The position numbers and the translations under genes were made by a program. Under the pieces are notes generated by a model. The model was not told the DNA's origin. It ran no database searches and saw only the letters and a list, made by a program, of their open reading frames with translations. A stretch of DNA of 40,150 nucleotides from UBA6109 sp964506465 (GTDB lineage Bacteria; Desulfobacterota; Syntrophia; Syntrophales; UBA6109), in assembly GCA_964506465.1 (NCBI GenBank), contig CAZDLM010000022.1, positions 1 to 40,150 on the forward strand. The letters run 5' to 3'. Numbering within the stretch: the stretch's first letter is position 1; every line of letters begins with the position of its first letter. This document shows positions 1 through 7,806 of this stretch, one piece after another.

Positions 1-282
1 ACGCAGCAGGTGGCGGCGAATGCGGAGGAGTCGGCGGCGGCCTCGCAGGAAATGAATTCCCAGGCCGAAGGCATCCGCAGCTATATCGATGACCTGGTGG
101 CCGTGATCAAGGGAGGCGGTGCTGCGGCCGTCACAGGAGAGGGGCGCGCCGTGCTGCCCGCGGCTGCGTCGCCCGTGCCCGAGAGAAAAGAGGCGGGCAA
201 AAAAATACCGGCGGTGCGGATGCGCGAAGTCCGGGCGGATGCGGTGATTCCAATGGGGAAAGAGGAATTCAGAGATTTCTAA
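1..282 (+). CDS. Methyl-accepting chemotaxis protein, C-terminal fragment
   Basis: Only the last 93 codons are inside the window; the reading frame is open from base 1 and stops with TAA at 280-282. The first residues (TQQVAANAEESAAASQEMNS) match the end of the MCP signalling coiled coil, where the AANAEESAAAS-type motif recurs in chemoreceptors. A proline/alanine-rich linker follows (about residues 38-75), then an acidic tail ending EEFRDF. Such aromatic C-terminal peptides on a flexible linker are known in other receptors as tethers for the CheR/CheB adaptation enzymes; that role here is inference. The protein would signal to CheA/CheW at the membrane, but its sensor domain lies outside the window, so the ligand cannot be judged. 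Confidence 0.85.
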   Translation, partial: TQQVAANAEESAAASQEMNSQAEGIRSYIDDLVAVIKGGGAAAVTGEGRAVLPAAASPVPERKEAGKKIPAVRMREVRADAVIPMGKEEFRDF

Positions 283-432
283 CGGTCCATCCGTTCTTCG
301 CGGATCGGCTTTCGGAAGCGATATCCAGGAATGGGCACCGCAGATGTCTTCCCGCGGCGCCCATTTTTCTGTCTCCCTGACGCCGCGGCAACTCTGCCGC
401 TGCGCCCCGGCGCCAATCGTCCCCTGCCCGTT

Positions 433-461
433 TTGACAAAGGTCCTCCCTTTCTCTATAAT
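433..461 (+). promoter_or_regulatory. Sigma70-type promoter for the alpha/beta hydrolase gene
   Basis: TTGACA at 433-438 and TATAAT at 456-461 are separated by exactly 17 bp, a full consensus match, and lie about 70 bp upstream of the start codon at 534. The rest of the 283-533 interval shows no gene. Confidence 0.8.
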
Positions 462-533
462 CGCTCCATCTTCCTGACAACCGGGAAGGCTTACGGGCTC
501 CCGCTCGACGAAATCGTTTCTTGGAGAGAATGA

Positions 534-1421
534 ATGGCGCTGGCCGTCGAACCTCGGATTCTTCGACAGGACATCGGAGATGCGGAAATCTCTTACCTGT
601 CCTACGACGGCGGCGGTCCCGCCGTCCTTCTGCTGCACGCCACCGGTTTCCTGCCCTGGCTCTGGCACCCGGTTGCGAGAGCGCTGTCTCCGACCTATCG
701 CGTGATCGCCCCTTACATCTGCGATCACCGTCAGGCGGAGCCGGAAGAGGGGGGCTTCGAGTGGCTGGTGCTGGCCAGGGACATGGCCCTCTTCTGCGAG
801 CGCCTGGGAATCGGGAGCGCCTTCGCGGTCGGCCATTCCATGGGGGCGACGGTGCTGACGATTGCCCATGCCCAATTCGGTCTTCCCATGGAGGGCCTCG
901 TCCTGATCGAGCCGATCTTTCTTCCGCCGGAGTGGTACGGAATCCGCCTGAGCGTGGAAGACCATCCTCTCGCATCCCGGTCCATCAAGAGGACAAACGG
1001 CTGGCCTGATGAAGCCGCGGCCCTGCGCTATCTCCAGTCCCGTGAACTGTTCCGAAAATGGGATGCCGAAGTCCTGCAGTTGTACCTTCGCTATGGCATG
1101 AAGTCTTCCGGGGAAGGGGGCCTTCAGCTCGTATGTCCGCCGCGGAGGGAAGCGGCCCTCTTCATGGGCAGCGTCCGCTTCGATCCCTGGCCGCTTCTGC
1201 CTTTGGTGCGATGCCCCGTGCTCATTCTGGAAGGGGAAACGAGCGACAACAAATCCTTCATCGATGTGAAGAAGGCGACGGCCGCGATTCCGCGGGCGTC
1301 GCATCGAGTCGTCGCCGATGCCGGACATCTGATCCCGATGGAGAGGCCTCGCGAGACGGCCGAGGCGCTTCTGGAATTTTTCGCTTCCCGCTCCGCCGGT
1401 TCGCCCCGATCCGGCTCCTGA
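534..1421 (+). CDS. Alpha/beta hydrolase fold protein
   Basis: A 295-residue protein of usual single-domain alpha/beta-hydrolase length. The N-terminal part has the HATGF oxyanion-type motif (HG-like, around residue 35), then the nucleophile elbow GHSMGAT near residue 100 with Ser as nucleophile. A late segment (LILEGETSDN, about 231-240) sits where the acid is expected, and ADAGHLIPMERP near 262 carries the catalytic His. The start ATG at 534 is preceded by GGAGAG at good spacing and by a perfect promoter, so the gene is probably transcribed alone. Family members include esterases, lactonases, dehalogenases and haloperoxidases; the substrate cannot be read from sequence. No signal peptide is seen, so a cytoplasmic enzyme is likely. 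Confidence 0.85.
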   Translation: MALAVEPRILRQDIGDAEISYLSYDGGGPAVLLLHATGFLPWLWHPVARALSPTYRVIAPYICDHRQAEPEEGGFEWLVLARDMALFCERLGIGSAFAVGHSMGATVLTIAHAQFGLPMEGLVLIEPIFLPPEWYGIRLSVEDHPLASRSIKRTNGWPDEAAALRYLQSRELFRKWDAEVLQLYLRYGMKSSGEGGLQLVCPPRREAALFMGSVRFDPWPLLPLVRCPVLILEGETSDNKSFIDVKKATAAIPRASHRVVADAGHLIPMERPRETAEALLEFFASRSAGSPRSGS

Positions 1422-1640
1422 AATCCATGCCCGTTCCTCATTTCGCGGGACTTCTCTTTCCATGCACAGGAACGTCGCGTGCAGCGTTTCGCGCGGGAAA
1501 CTGCAACAGATAAGACTTTTCTGAAGAAACTTTCATCTGTGTGCTTGAAATGGGCAATACTTTCATGCTAAGAAAAAAGTCAGATTGTTGCGCCGATGGG
1601 CGCGCCGGCCGATTCAACTCTTCTCAAGGAGGAACACATC

Positions 1641-1907
1641 ATGGCGAAGGCAAAAAAGGGCGATTACATGAGCTGCAACGAATGCGGACTTGTTCTGGTC
1701 GTTGACGAAGCATGTGGTTGCGCAGAAGCGGACGTGATCTGTTGTGACGCGCCGATGAAGAAGGGCAAGGCGGCGGCGGCCAAGATCAAGACGAAAGCGA
1801 AGGCGGCCAAGAAGGTCGTCAAGAAGAAGGCGAAGCCGGCGAAGAAGGTTGCCAGGAAGCCGGCGGCCAAAAAGGTCGTCAAGAAGAAGGTCGCGGCGAA
1901 GAAGTAG
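1641..1907 (+). CDS. Small desulforedoxin-like protein with Lys/Ala-rich histone-H1-like tail
   Basis: An 88-residue protein. ATG at 1641 is chosen because AAGGAGG lies at 1626-1632; an upstream in-frame GTG lacks such a site. The N-terminal 40 residues hold C12-x2-C15 and C34-C35 followed by DAPM, closely resembling the FeCys4 site of desulforedoxin / the desulfoferrodoxin N-domain (C-x2-C ... CCGEPM). Two extra cysteines (25, 27) lie in the loop. The remaining ~48 residues are almost entirely Lys, Ala, Val and Pro in KKVVKKKAKPAKK-like repeats, as in H1-like or AlgP-like nucleic-acid-binding tails. I infer a metal-binding head joined to a nucleic-acid- or polyanion-binding tail; the function is unknown. 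The gene stands alone and ends at a strong terminator. Confidence 0.75.
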   Translation: MAKAKKGDYMSCNECGLVLVVDEACGCAEADVICCDAPMKKGKAAAAKIKTKAKAAKKVVKKKAKPAKKVARKPAAKKVVKKKVAAKK

Positions 1908-1943
1908 CTCGTCCTGGTTTGTCTTTTTCCAGTTGCGTTCTAC

Positions 1944-1981
1944 AAAACGAGACTCCGTCCACGGGGAGGGAGTCTCGTTTT
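1944..1981. terminator. Bidirectional Rho-independent terminator
   Basis: A perfect 13-bp stem (1944-1956 with 1969-1981) with a 12-nt loop, flanked by A-rich and T-rich sequence. It sits between convergent genes (small metal-binding protein on +, transglutaminase-like gene on -) and can serve both. Confidence 0.85.
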
Positions 1982-2022
1982 CTTTTTTGAGGATGCGGGT
2001 CTTTCCTTCGAACGCCGCGGCG

Positions 2023-3723
2023 TTACCTGACCGTCAGGCCGACCACGCGGTAGTTGAATTCGTAGTTCATCGCCCCGCTCCAGTCTTCCTCGAACGCATC
2101 CTTGTAGCGAGTGCCGTCGAGGGGTCCCACCGGTTTGCCGTACGTGAAATACCAGTTGACAATCGGGCTTCCGGTGAACCCCAGGGCGATCCAGTACTGT
2201 CCCGGCATCAGCTCGGGCGCCTCCCGCCGGAAATCGAAATCCGCCCACCGGTATCCCGGCCGCTGGGACAACTGGCTCAAATCGATCAATTGGCTCGAGG
2301 ACAGGGGTTTCCCCGGCTTGCCGTTTTCGTCCTGAAGAATGTCCAGCCACAGCATGCCTTCGCCCCCGAAGTTGTGGAGCGCGAGGCCGATCTTCTCAAG
2401 CTTGACCGGTTTGCGCGTGACGAAGATCTGCGCGTATTGTGTGCGTTTTGACGTGACGTATTCGGCTGTCTCCACGAGAAAGTTCTTGCTCATCTCGAAG
2501 GAGTTCTTGCCGGAAGCCTTTGTCGTGCGCGGAAAGGCGAAATCGATGTCCTCGGGAAATTCCATATTGCCGAAGCGGATGGGAACCTGGAATTTCAGCC
2601 GTTTCCTTTCCTCGGCGGGGATGACCGGCGGAGGCGGCGTCGGCTTCCGCTCGATCTGCTTGAACGCGCTGCGAACATTGGGAGACAGGAGAATGCTTTT
2701 CGGCCCATACGCCTGCTGGTCGCCCTTGATGCTCACGCGGTCGGAGCCGAACTGCGCGGCGATGTTTTCCTGGAGCGTCGGCTGCTCGGCGGCGTCCTGC
2801 AACTGCACCCAGCGCAGAAGTCCGTCGTTCTTCGTCTCATGGTTGTCGACGCCGACTTCGATGCGGATGTAGCGGTTGGAGACGAACAGGACGGTATTCT
2901 GGGGGTCGAACGGAACCCAGCCCAGATCGGGAAACCAAACCTCGATCCACGAATGTCTGCCCTGCCCCATCTTGAAGGTCAGCACGCCCTTTTTCCACGC
3001 GACGTTGTAAGGCTGGTTGAGCGTGAAGCCGTTGACGATCCGGGTCGGAACTCCGATGTTGCGCAGCAGGGCCGCGCTGAGGTGGGAGTAGTTCTGGCAG
3101 TTGCCCTTTCCGGAATCCAGGGAATACAGCGCGTCGTAGCGTTCGGGCGGATTCACGTAGCGGATGTGGTCGACGACCCAGGAGATGATCCGCTGAACGG
3201 CGTCAAACTCGGTCTTCACATCCGCGGTAAGTTCACGCGCCAGCTTCCGGATCCGGGAATCGTCCGCCTGGACCAGCTCCGTCGGCCTCAGGTAGTCCCG
3301 CATCGTCGGATCGGTCGGCCCCAGCGGGAAGGGCGATTCGGTTTCCAGCGTCGGCAGTTGAGTCGCATTGAGCGCGCTGCAGTTGAGTTTGACGTCGATC
3401 GCGGCCGGGGGCGACGTCCAGGTCGCGGTGATGATGTCATTCCCGCGCGAATCGCGGCCCCGCGTCTTTTCCTGCGGGGTCGGTTGGAAGACGAGGTCGA
3501 AATCCTGGATCTCTTGGCGATACGTGGGCGAGGAATAGCTCTGAGGAACGACGAAACTCAGCACGAGTTTTCTTACTCCGTCCCCGGTGGTGATCCGCTC
3601 CTGAAGTTCGTAGCGGATGGTTGCGCCCATGTCGCCGCGAAGCGTGAAATTCTCGGCTGGCAGGGCTGCGGCCCACATTGCAACGATGCCGATCGACAAG
3701 GAGGCTATCGTTCGTTTCCCCAT
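2023..3723 (-). CDS. Secreted transglutaminase-like domain protein
   Basis: A 566-residue protein. ATG at 3723 is preferred over an upstream in-frame start because AAGGAG precedes it and a signal peptide then begins at residue 1 (MGKR, hydrophobic stretch to about residue 22, cleavage near ALPA-EN). The central transglutaminase-like domain has Cys209 in GKGNCQNYS, His257 in GRHSWIEVW and Asp273 in WVPFDPQ, the complete papain-like triad of this superfamily. The C-terminal ~290 residues resemble no family I can name; their WYFTYGKPVG and WADFDFR stretches suggest beta-rich modules. Family members act as cysteine proteases or transamidases; an envelope role is inferred from the signal peptide. 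It lies 68 bp downstream of the pyruvate-kinase-domain gene and is probably cotranscribed with it. Confidence 0.85.
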   Translation of the reverse strand: MGKRTIASLSIGIVAMWAAALPAENFTLRGDMGATIRYELQERITTGDGVRKLVLSFVVPQSYSSPTYRQEIQDFDLVFQPTPQEKTRGRDSRGNDIITATWTSPPAAIDVKLNCSALNATQLPTLETESPFPLGPTDPTMRDYLRPTELVQADDSRIRKLARELTADVKTEFDAVQRIISWVVDHIRYVNPPERYDALYSLDSGKGNCQNYSHLSAALLRNIGVPTRIVNGFTLNQPYNVAWKKGVLTFKMGQGRHSWIEVWFPDLGWVPFDPQNTVLFVSNRYIRIEVGVDNHETKNDGLLRWVQLQDAAEQPTLQENIAAQFGSDRVSIKGDQQAYGPKSILLSPNVRSAFKQIERKPTPPPPVIPAEERKRLKFQVPIRFGNMEFPEDIDFAFPRTTKASGKNSFEMSKNFLVETAEYVTSKRTQYAQIFVTRKPVKLEKIGLALHNFGGEGMLWLDILQDENGKPGKPLSSSQLIDLSQLSQRPGYRWADFDFRREAPELMPGQYWIALGFTGSPIVNWYFTYGKPVGPLDGTRYKDAFEEDWSGAMNYEFNYRVVGLTVR

Positions 3724-3791
3724 GGCTGAACTCCTTTGCTCTCCGGGAAGAGCCGCCTGCGGACGCCTCATGCGGCATTCCGCTGAAATAA

Positions 3792-4379
3792 TCAGAATGA
3801 AGCAGGTTTGCAGACGATCTCTTTCACCTTGAGATCGAAGAAACGGAAACTGTTGGCCGGTTGCACCACGATCGCCGAGTCTGCCCCCTTTGCCGACCCG
3901 CCGATGGAGATGACGTTTTCGCCGACTCTGATCAATCCGGCGTCCGCGGCCATGAGTGCGACTTCCACGGCCACCTTGACCCCTTGACCGAACGTGCGGA
4001 GCGTGTAGGCGATGATCTCATCGATCTGGTAGGTTCCGAGTTTGTTCCGGACGGCGCGTCCGATGCCGCCGAGGGCATGCTGGCAGGTCAGGACCCGGAT
4101 GCCGCGCTTCTCCAGTTCCCGCCGATCCTTCTCGTCCATCTCCTGAACGTTGGGTTCGGCATATCCCGTGACATGCGTGACGGCGACGATATCGAACCCC
4201 TCGCCGAGACGATCCAGGGCCTCGAACGCGGTTCTGCCGCTGTTCGTCGCGAGAATCAGAGTCCGAATGTTCAATGCTTCGGCGCGGCGGGCCACGGCTT
4301 CGAAGAGGGCCGCAGTGTTCCGCGGTCCGGCCTTGGCAAAGTACCGGACCGCGACGTCGGAATAGGATGATTCTTTCAA
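3792..4379 (-). CDS. Pyruvate kinase alpha/beta (C-terminal)-domain protein
   Basis: A 195-residue protein. I choose TTG at 4379 because GGAAGGAG sits 7 nt upstream; the TTG at 4400 would overlap that site. The sequence (NTAALFEAVARRAEALNIRT, ATNSGRTAFEAL, then VAVTHVTGYAEP) follows the regulatory alpha/beta domain of pyruvate kinase, which in several archaea and bacteria also occurs as a stand-alone protein without the catalytic TIM barrel. LTCQHALGGIGRAVRNKLG and the C-terminal GGSAKGADSAIVVQPAN are features of that stand-alone group. No catalytic function is known; small-molecule binding is a reasonable inference. It is the first gene of a leftward pair behind a near-consensus promoter. 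Confidence 0.75.
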   Translation of the reverse strand: MKESSYSDVAVRYFAKAGPRNTAALFEAVARRAEALNIRTLILATNSGRTAFEALDRLGEGFDIVAVTHVTGYAEPNVQEMDEKDRRELEKRGIRVLTCQHALGGIGRAVRNKLGTYQIDEIIAYTLRTFGQGVKVAVEVALMAADAGLIRVGENVISIGGSAKGADSAIVVQPANSFRFFDLKVKEIVCKPASF

Positions 4380-4487
4380 GAGGGCGCTCCTTCCCGGCAA
4401 GAAGCCGGTGATGTCTCATGAGGGTTTCAGAAATCTCGCTTCCTGCGGATCGTCGAAAAACGGATTTCTCGATGTCTTCGGCGAAAT

Positions 4488-4515
4488 TCTATAAGGGGTC
4501 GGGCGGACCTGTCAA
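4488..4515 (-). promoter_or_regulatory. Promoter for the leftward pyruvate-kinase-domain / transglutaminase pair
   Basis: On the minus strand, TTGACA (4515-4510) and TATAGA (4493-4488) are 16 bp apart, about 110 bp upstream of the TTG start at 4379. Confidence 0.65.
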
Positions 4516-4537
4516 CGAAAAAGGGTTTTTTTTGTTG

Positions 4538-4565
4538 TTGACAAAAACGGTTTTGACGATAGGTT
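4538..4565 (+). promoter_or_regulatory. Candidate promoter for the HesB-like selenoprotein gene
   Basis: TTGACA at 4538-4543 and a weak -10 (TAGGTT, 4560-4565) with 16-bp spacing, in an AT-rich divergent intergenic region about 80 bp upstream of ATG 4647. The -10 match is poor. Confidence 0.4.
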
Positions 4566-4646
4566 AAAAGTACGTTTCGACCATCGGTCCGTTGGGACCG
4601 GGTCGATCGCGATCGCAATAAGAAATTTGGTCTGGAAAGGACGGTT

Positions 4647-4967
4647 ATGATCGAAGTTACGGATCTTGCAAAACAGATGTTCGATGAATTCTTCAAGGGA
4701 AGAGAGGGAACGAAATCGATCCGGATCTTCCTGAACGAGGGCGGCTGATCGGGTCCCTCACTGGGAATGGCTCTGGATGAGCCGCAGGGAGAAGACGAGG
4801 TACTCGAGGAAAAAGGCATCACGTTTTTGATCAGCAAGGAACTTCTTGAGCAGGCCAAGCCCATCGGCGTCGACTTTGTTCATACGCCCTCGGGTTCAGG
4901 CTTCCGGCTGACCTCCGCACTGGCAACGCCCGAGTCTGCCTGCGGGGGTTCCTGCAGCACCTGTTGA
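4647..4967 (+). CDS. HesB/IscA-like selenoprotein (in-frame TGA = selenocysteine 34)
   Basis: A 106-residue A-type iron-sulfur-carrier-like protein. From ATG 4647 (GGAAAGGA upstream) the frame reads IRIFLNEGG, then TGA at 4746-4748, then SGPSLGMALDEPQGEDEV without any shift, and ends SACGGSCSTC at TGA 4965-4967. Position 34 is exactly where IscA-family proteins have their first conserved Cys (GGCSGxxxGM), and the other ligand-type cysteines are present (99, 103, 106). A SECIS-like hairpin follows the TGA directly. HesB-like selenoproteins with this architecture are known from Deltaproteobacteria; the exact role (Fe-S handling or redox) is unsettled. Conventional gene calling would miss the first third and start at an internal ATG at 4767. 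The TPR gene follows 26 bp downstream and may be coupled. Confidence 0.88.
4754..4790 (+). promoter_or_regulatory. Bacterial SECIS-like hairpin for UGA recoding
   Basis: Five nt after the TGA at 4746-4748 an outer stem pairs TCCCT (4754-4758) with AGGGA (4786-4790). An inner stem pairs GGCTC (4769-4773) with GAGCC (4779-4783) around the loop TGGAT. A short apical stem with G in a small loop within about 15-40 nt of the UGA is the known pattern for SelB recognition. It lies inside the coding sequence. Confidence 0.7.
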
Positions 4968-4993
4968 AATCGAAAGACAATCCGGAGGGATCC

Positions 4994-5947
4994 ATGCCCG
5001 ATCGGCAGACGGATGCGGATTCGCTGCGCGCATCGGCAGACGCGTTGGCAGCCCGGGGTCGCTACCGGGAGGCCGCTGAAATCTACGGGGAGCTGACCCG
5101 GTCCGCTCCGGACGACGAATCACACCGGTTGGCGCTTGCGTGGGCGCATTACGATGCAGGGGAAACGGAGCAGGCGATCCGCTGTTTCGAGGAACTCTTC
5201 GAACGGGAGCTGTCCCGGGATGTGTTTACGGGATTTGCCTTCGACGAACTGGCGCGCATCTTCAAGGAACGCCGGCTGTACGACCGGCTGGTGAGGCTGT
5301 GCGAGCGGGTGGCCGCCGTGCAGCCGGATGACGCGGGGCTTCTGGCGGAACTGGGGGACGCCTACCTCCGGTCGAACCGCGCCGAGGAAGCGGCGGGCGC
5401 TTTTCGCCGGATTCTCGCCATCGATCGCGATGACGCACAGGCATGGAGCCTTCTGGGACAGGCCCTGCTCGCCGGCGGGGACCTGCCGGGCGCGGAAGAG
5501 GCCTATGCCGAGGCCGAACGGATCGAACCGGAAAGCGCCCTTTCCTTCACCCGGCGCAAATCTCAGGCCCTTCTGGAAGCCGGCCGATTTGCCGAGGCGG
5601 AAGCGGCCCTGCGGCATTGCCTGGCGATCCGCATGGAACCGCTCGATCTCGTCCTGCTCGCGGAAACGCTGATCCGCCGAGACCGCATCCCCGAAGCCTG
5701 GGAGGCGTGCCGGAAAGCGGCGGCGCTGCAACCTCCGTCCGGCGGCGCTTTTTTCTATCGCCTCGGTCTGCTGCTGGAATCTCTTGGGAAGGACGCCGAG
5801 GCGGTCGAAGCGTTCCGCGCGGCGCTCCGCGCGGAACCGGGAAATTCCCTGTACCGACTTCGCCTGTCCGCCGCCTGCTCCCGGGCGGGCGTCCCGGTGC
5901 CGGCGGAAGACGGACCGTCGGAGGCGCCGGGAGAGACGTCCGCATAA
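4994..5947 (+). CDS. Tetratricopeptide repeat protein
   Basis: A 317-residue protein from ATG 4994 with GGAGGGA 4 nt upstream. It consists almost wholly of TPR units of about 34 residues: for example AAEIYGELTRSAPDDESHR, AEEAAGAFRRILAIDRDDAQ, AEEAYAEAERIEPESALS and AVEAFRAALRAEPGNSLYR, each with the alanine/glycine positions 8 and 20 and a proline near position 32. There is no signal peptide or membrane segment, so it is probably a cytoplasmic protein-protein interaction scaffold. It lies 26 bp downstream of the HesB-like selenoprotein gene and may be cotranscribed with it. It ends at a strong terminator. The partner cannot be inferred. Confidence 0.85.
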   Translation: MPDRQTDADSLRASADALAARGRYREAAEIYGELTRSAPDDESHRLALAWAHYDAGETEQAIRCFEELFERELSRDVFTGFAFDELARIFKERRLYDRLVRLCERVAAVQPDDAGLLAELGDAYLRSNRAEEAAGAFRRILAIDRDDAQAWSLLGQALLAGGDLPGAEEAYAEAERIEPESALSFTRRKSQALLEAGRFAEAEAALRHCLAIRMEPLDLVLLAETLIRRDRIPEAWEACRKAAALQPPSGGAFFYRLGLLLESLGKDAEAVEAFRAALRAEPGNSLYRLRLSAACSRAGVPVPAEDGPSEAPGETSA

Positions 5948-5948
5948 A

Positions 5949-5977
5949 AAAACGGCGGAGGGTTGCTCCGCCGTTTT
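5949..5977. terminator. Bidirectional Rho-independent terminator
   Basis: A perfect 12-bp stem (5949-5960 with 5966-5977) with the loop GGTTG, A-tract on the left and T-tract on the right, between the convergent TPR and receiver-like genes. Confidence 0.9.
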
Positions 5978-6013
5978 CGTTTCACCCGCCGGAAGTGGGC
6001 TGCGCTTCGACCG

Positions 6014-6529
6014 TCACACTTTCCCCATCTTCTGCATCGTCTCCTTATAGATACGGTAGAAGGCTTCATTCTCGGCGATGCCGCTTTTCAGGATCTTCTC
6101 CGCATCGTCCGCGTTCTTCGTATTGATGACAATGTTGACGCTCTTGTTGAAGGCGGCCATGTTGTCCATGGTATTGAGCCGGTCGCTGAGGAGCGCCAGG
6201 AAGATCTGGCGGCGGGTCGACATCGCGAGGCTCTGCAGGTAGACGAGGACATCGTTGACATCCGGGTTCTGGGCGTCGAAAGTCTCGTTCAGGACCACGA
6301 CATTATAGACGTGAAAGCGCATCTTCTTCAGGGCGTCCCTCGCCGAGGCCGCCTCCGTGACGTGGTACTCCAGCTTCTTGAGCGCGTCGGCGAGCTTCTG
6401 GCGTCGGGCCGGATCGGCCTCGCACAGAAGGGCGGTCAAACCCCCGGCGGCCAGGAAATCGAACGGTTTTTCCGAGGCGTCATAGGCGTCGGACGCCACA
6501 TCATTTTGAAGGGTCTTTCCCTCTTCCAT
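6014..6529 (-). CDS. Degenerate response-regulator receiver-like protein
   Basis: A 171-residue protein with a ~30-residue charged N-terminal lead, then a receiver-like fold: LTALLCEADPARRQKLADAL (beta1 with acidic residues E37/D39 and alpha1), EYHVTEAASARDAL (beta2/alpha2) and NVVVLNETF (beta3). The phospho-acceptor Asp is replaced by Asn81, and Ser115 takes the conserved Ser/Thr place, so conventional phosphorylation looks impossible. It is the third gene of the leftward pilT-pilT/U cluster, 27 bp after the second ATPase gene, and probably belongs to pilus retraction or its control; that link is from position only. The fold assignment rests on motif spacing and hydrophobic pattern. Confidence 0.65.
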   Translation of the reverse strand: MEEGKTLQNDVASDAYDASEKPFDFLAAGGLTALLCEADPARRQKLADALKKLEYHVTEAASARDALKKMRFHVYNVVVLNETFDAQNPDVNDVLVYLQSLAMSTRRQIFLALLSDRLNTMDNMAAFNKSVNIVINTKNADDAEKILKSGIAENEAFYRIYKETMQKMGKV

Positions 6530-6556
6530 TGCACGTCCCCCTTGTCTCCGGTCAGT

Positions 6557-7750
6557 CTATTTCTGCCAGGGCGCCTTCTGCCCCGCGGCAGGCTTTCCGT
6601 AGCCCTTGTCCACCTCGAGCTTGCCCAGGGCCGTCGTCGCTTCGCCTTTGGAGCTCTTGACGGAGTCGATGCCGCGGCCGACGATGCCCTTGTTGGAGGC
6701 GTAGGCCTTGGCTGTGTCCTCGCTGACCAGGCCCTGCTTGTAGAGATCCACGATGTATTCATCGAACGTGACCATCCCGAAGGCCTTGCCAGCCGTGATG
6801 ATGTCGTAGAAGGTCTTCCCCTCGGATTCGCCGTTGAGGATCGTGTCCTTCACCCGCAGATTCGAGCCCATGATCTCGAAGGCCGCGACGCGGCCGCCCC
6901 CTTCCTTGGGAAGCAGGCGCTGGCAGACGATCCAGCGGCAGGTGTCCGCGAGACGGATGCGGATCTGCTTTTCCTCCTCGGTCGAGAACATGCCGAGGAT
7001 GCGGTTGATGGTCTGGCCCGCATCGACGGTATGCAGGGTGCTCAGGACGAGGTGGCCGGTTTCCGCCGCGGACAAGCCGATCTCGACGGTCTCCCGGTCG
7101 CGCATTTCGCCGACGAGGATGACCTTCGGGGCCTGGCGCAGGGCGGCCCGCAGGCCGCTCGCAAAGGTGTCGAAATCGCTTCCCATCTCGCGCTGGTTGA
7201 AGGTGGAGAGCTTGTGAGGATGGGCGAACTCGACCGGGTCCTCCAGGGTGACGACATGGACGGATTTCTTTTCGTTGATCTCGTTCAGAAGCGCCGCGAG
7301 CGACGTGGACTTGCCGCTTCCCGTGGCGCCGGTGACCAGGATGATCCCGTTCTTTTCCTCGGCCATCTTGTGGAAGGCCTCGGGAAGGTTCATGTCCTTG
7401 AAGGTGGGGATCCGGGTCTCCAGCTTGCGGAGGATGATCGAGTAATTGCTGCGCTGGGAGAAGATGTTGACGCGGAAGCGCGCCTTGCCCGGCAGTTCGT
7501 AGGCCAGGTCGCAGGAGCCTTGCTGCAGCAGGATTTCCGTCAGCCTGCGGTCCTGGTTGATGAGATTCAGCGCGAAGATCTCCGTCTGGAACGGCGTGAG
7601 CTTTTCGAAGGCCGGCTCCAGATCGACCTTCGTCAACTGGCCCGAGGATTCCACCTGGAAGGATTTCCCCGCCGTGATGTTCAGGTCCGATACGTTTTTG
7701 TGGGAGTCGAGCATCTTCCCGAGGATATAGTCGATCTCCTGCTTCTTCAT
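6557..7750 (-). CDS. Type IV pilus retraction ATPase, PilT/PilU family
   Basis: A 397-residue AAA-like secretion ATPase. The start ATG at 7750 has GGGAGA upstream; a TTG six codons earlier has no better support. Walker A is GATGSGKST (141-149), the Asp box is VVTLEDPVEF (about 170), Walker B is KVILVGEMRD (about 209) and the His box is GHLVLSTLHT (about 231). The protein is longer than classical PilT because of a C-terminal tail of about 40 Gly/Lys/Ala-rich residues, which recalls PilU-type paralogues. It powers pilus depolymerisation at the inner membrane base of the type IV pilus. It lies 56 bp downstream of another pilT and upstream of the receiver-like gene, so two different retraction motors appear co-expressed. 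Confidence 0.88.
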   Translation of the reverse strand: MKKQEIDYILGKMLDSHKNVSDLNITAGKSFQVESSGQLTKVDLEPAFEKLTPFQTEIFALNLINQDRRLTEILLQQGSCDLAYELPGKARFRVNIFSQRSNYSIILRKLETRIPTFKDMNLPEAFHKMAEEKNGIILVTGATGSGKSTSLAALLNEINEKKSVHVVTLEDPVEFAHPHKLSTFNQREMGSDFDTFASGLRAALRQAPKVILVGEMRDRETVEIGLSAAETGHLVLSTLHTVDAGQTINRILGMFSTEEEKQIRIRLADTCRWIVCQRLLPKEGGGRVAAFEIMGSNLRVKDTILNGESEGKTFYDIITAGKAFGMVTFDEYIVDLYKQGLVSEDTAKAYASNKGIVGRGIDSVKSSKGEATTALGKLEVDKGYGKPAAGQKAPWQK

Positions 7751-7806
7751 AGGGCGTCTCCCTGGCAAAATGTTTCAGCCGAAAAACGAATTCCGGATAC
7801 GCTTCT

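Noticed and set aside
279..1463. A 394-codon minus-strand frame over the hydrolase gene
   Set aside because: Extremely Arg/Gly/His-rich translation without any domain, opposite a gene with a perfect promoter and an intact catalytic motif set.
4746..4748. TGA in the HesB-like gene as a nonsense mutation or pseudogene
   Set aside because: Both flanking parts are well conserved in the same frame, the stop replaces a metal-ligand Cys, and a SECIS-like hairpin follows.
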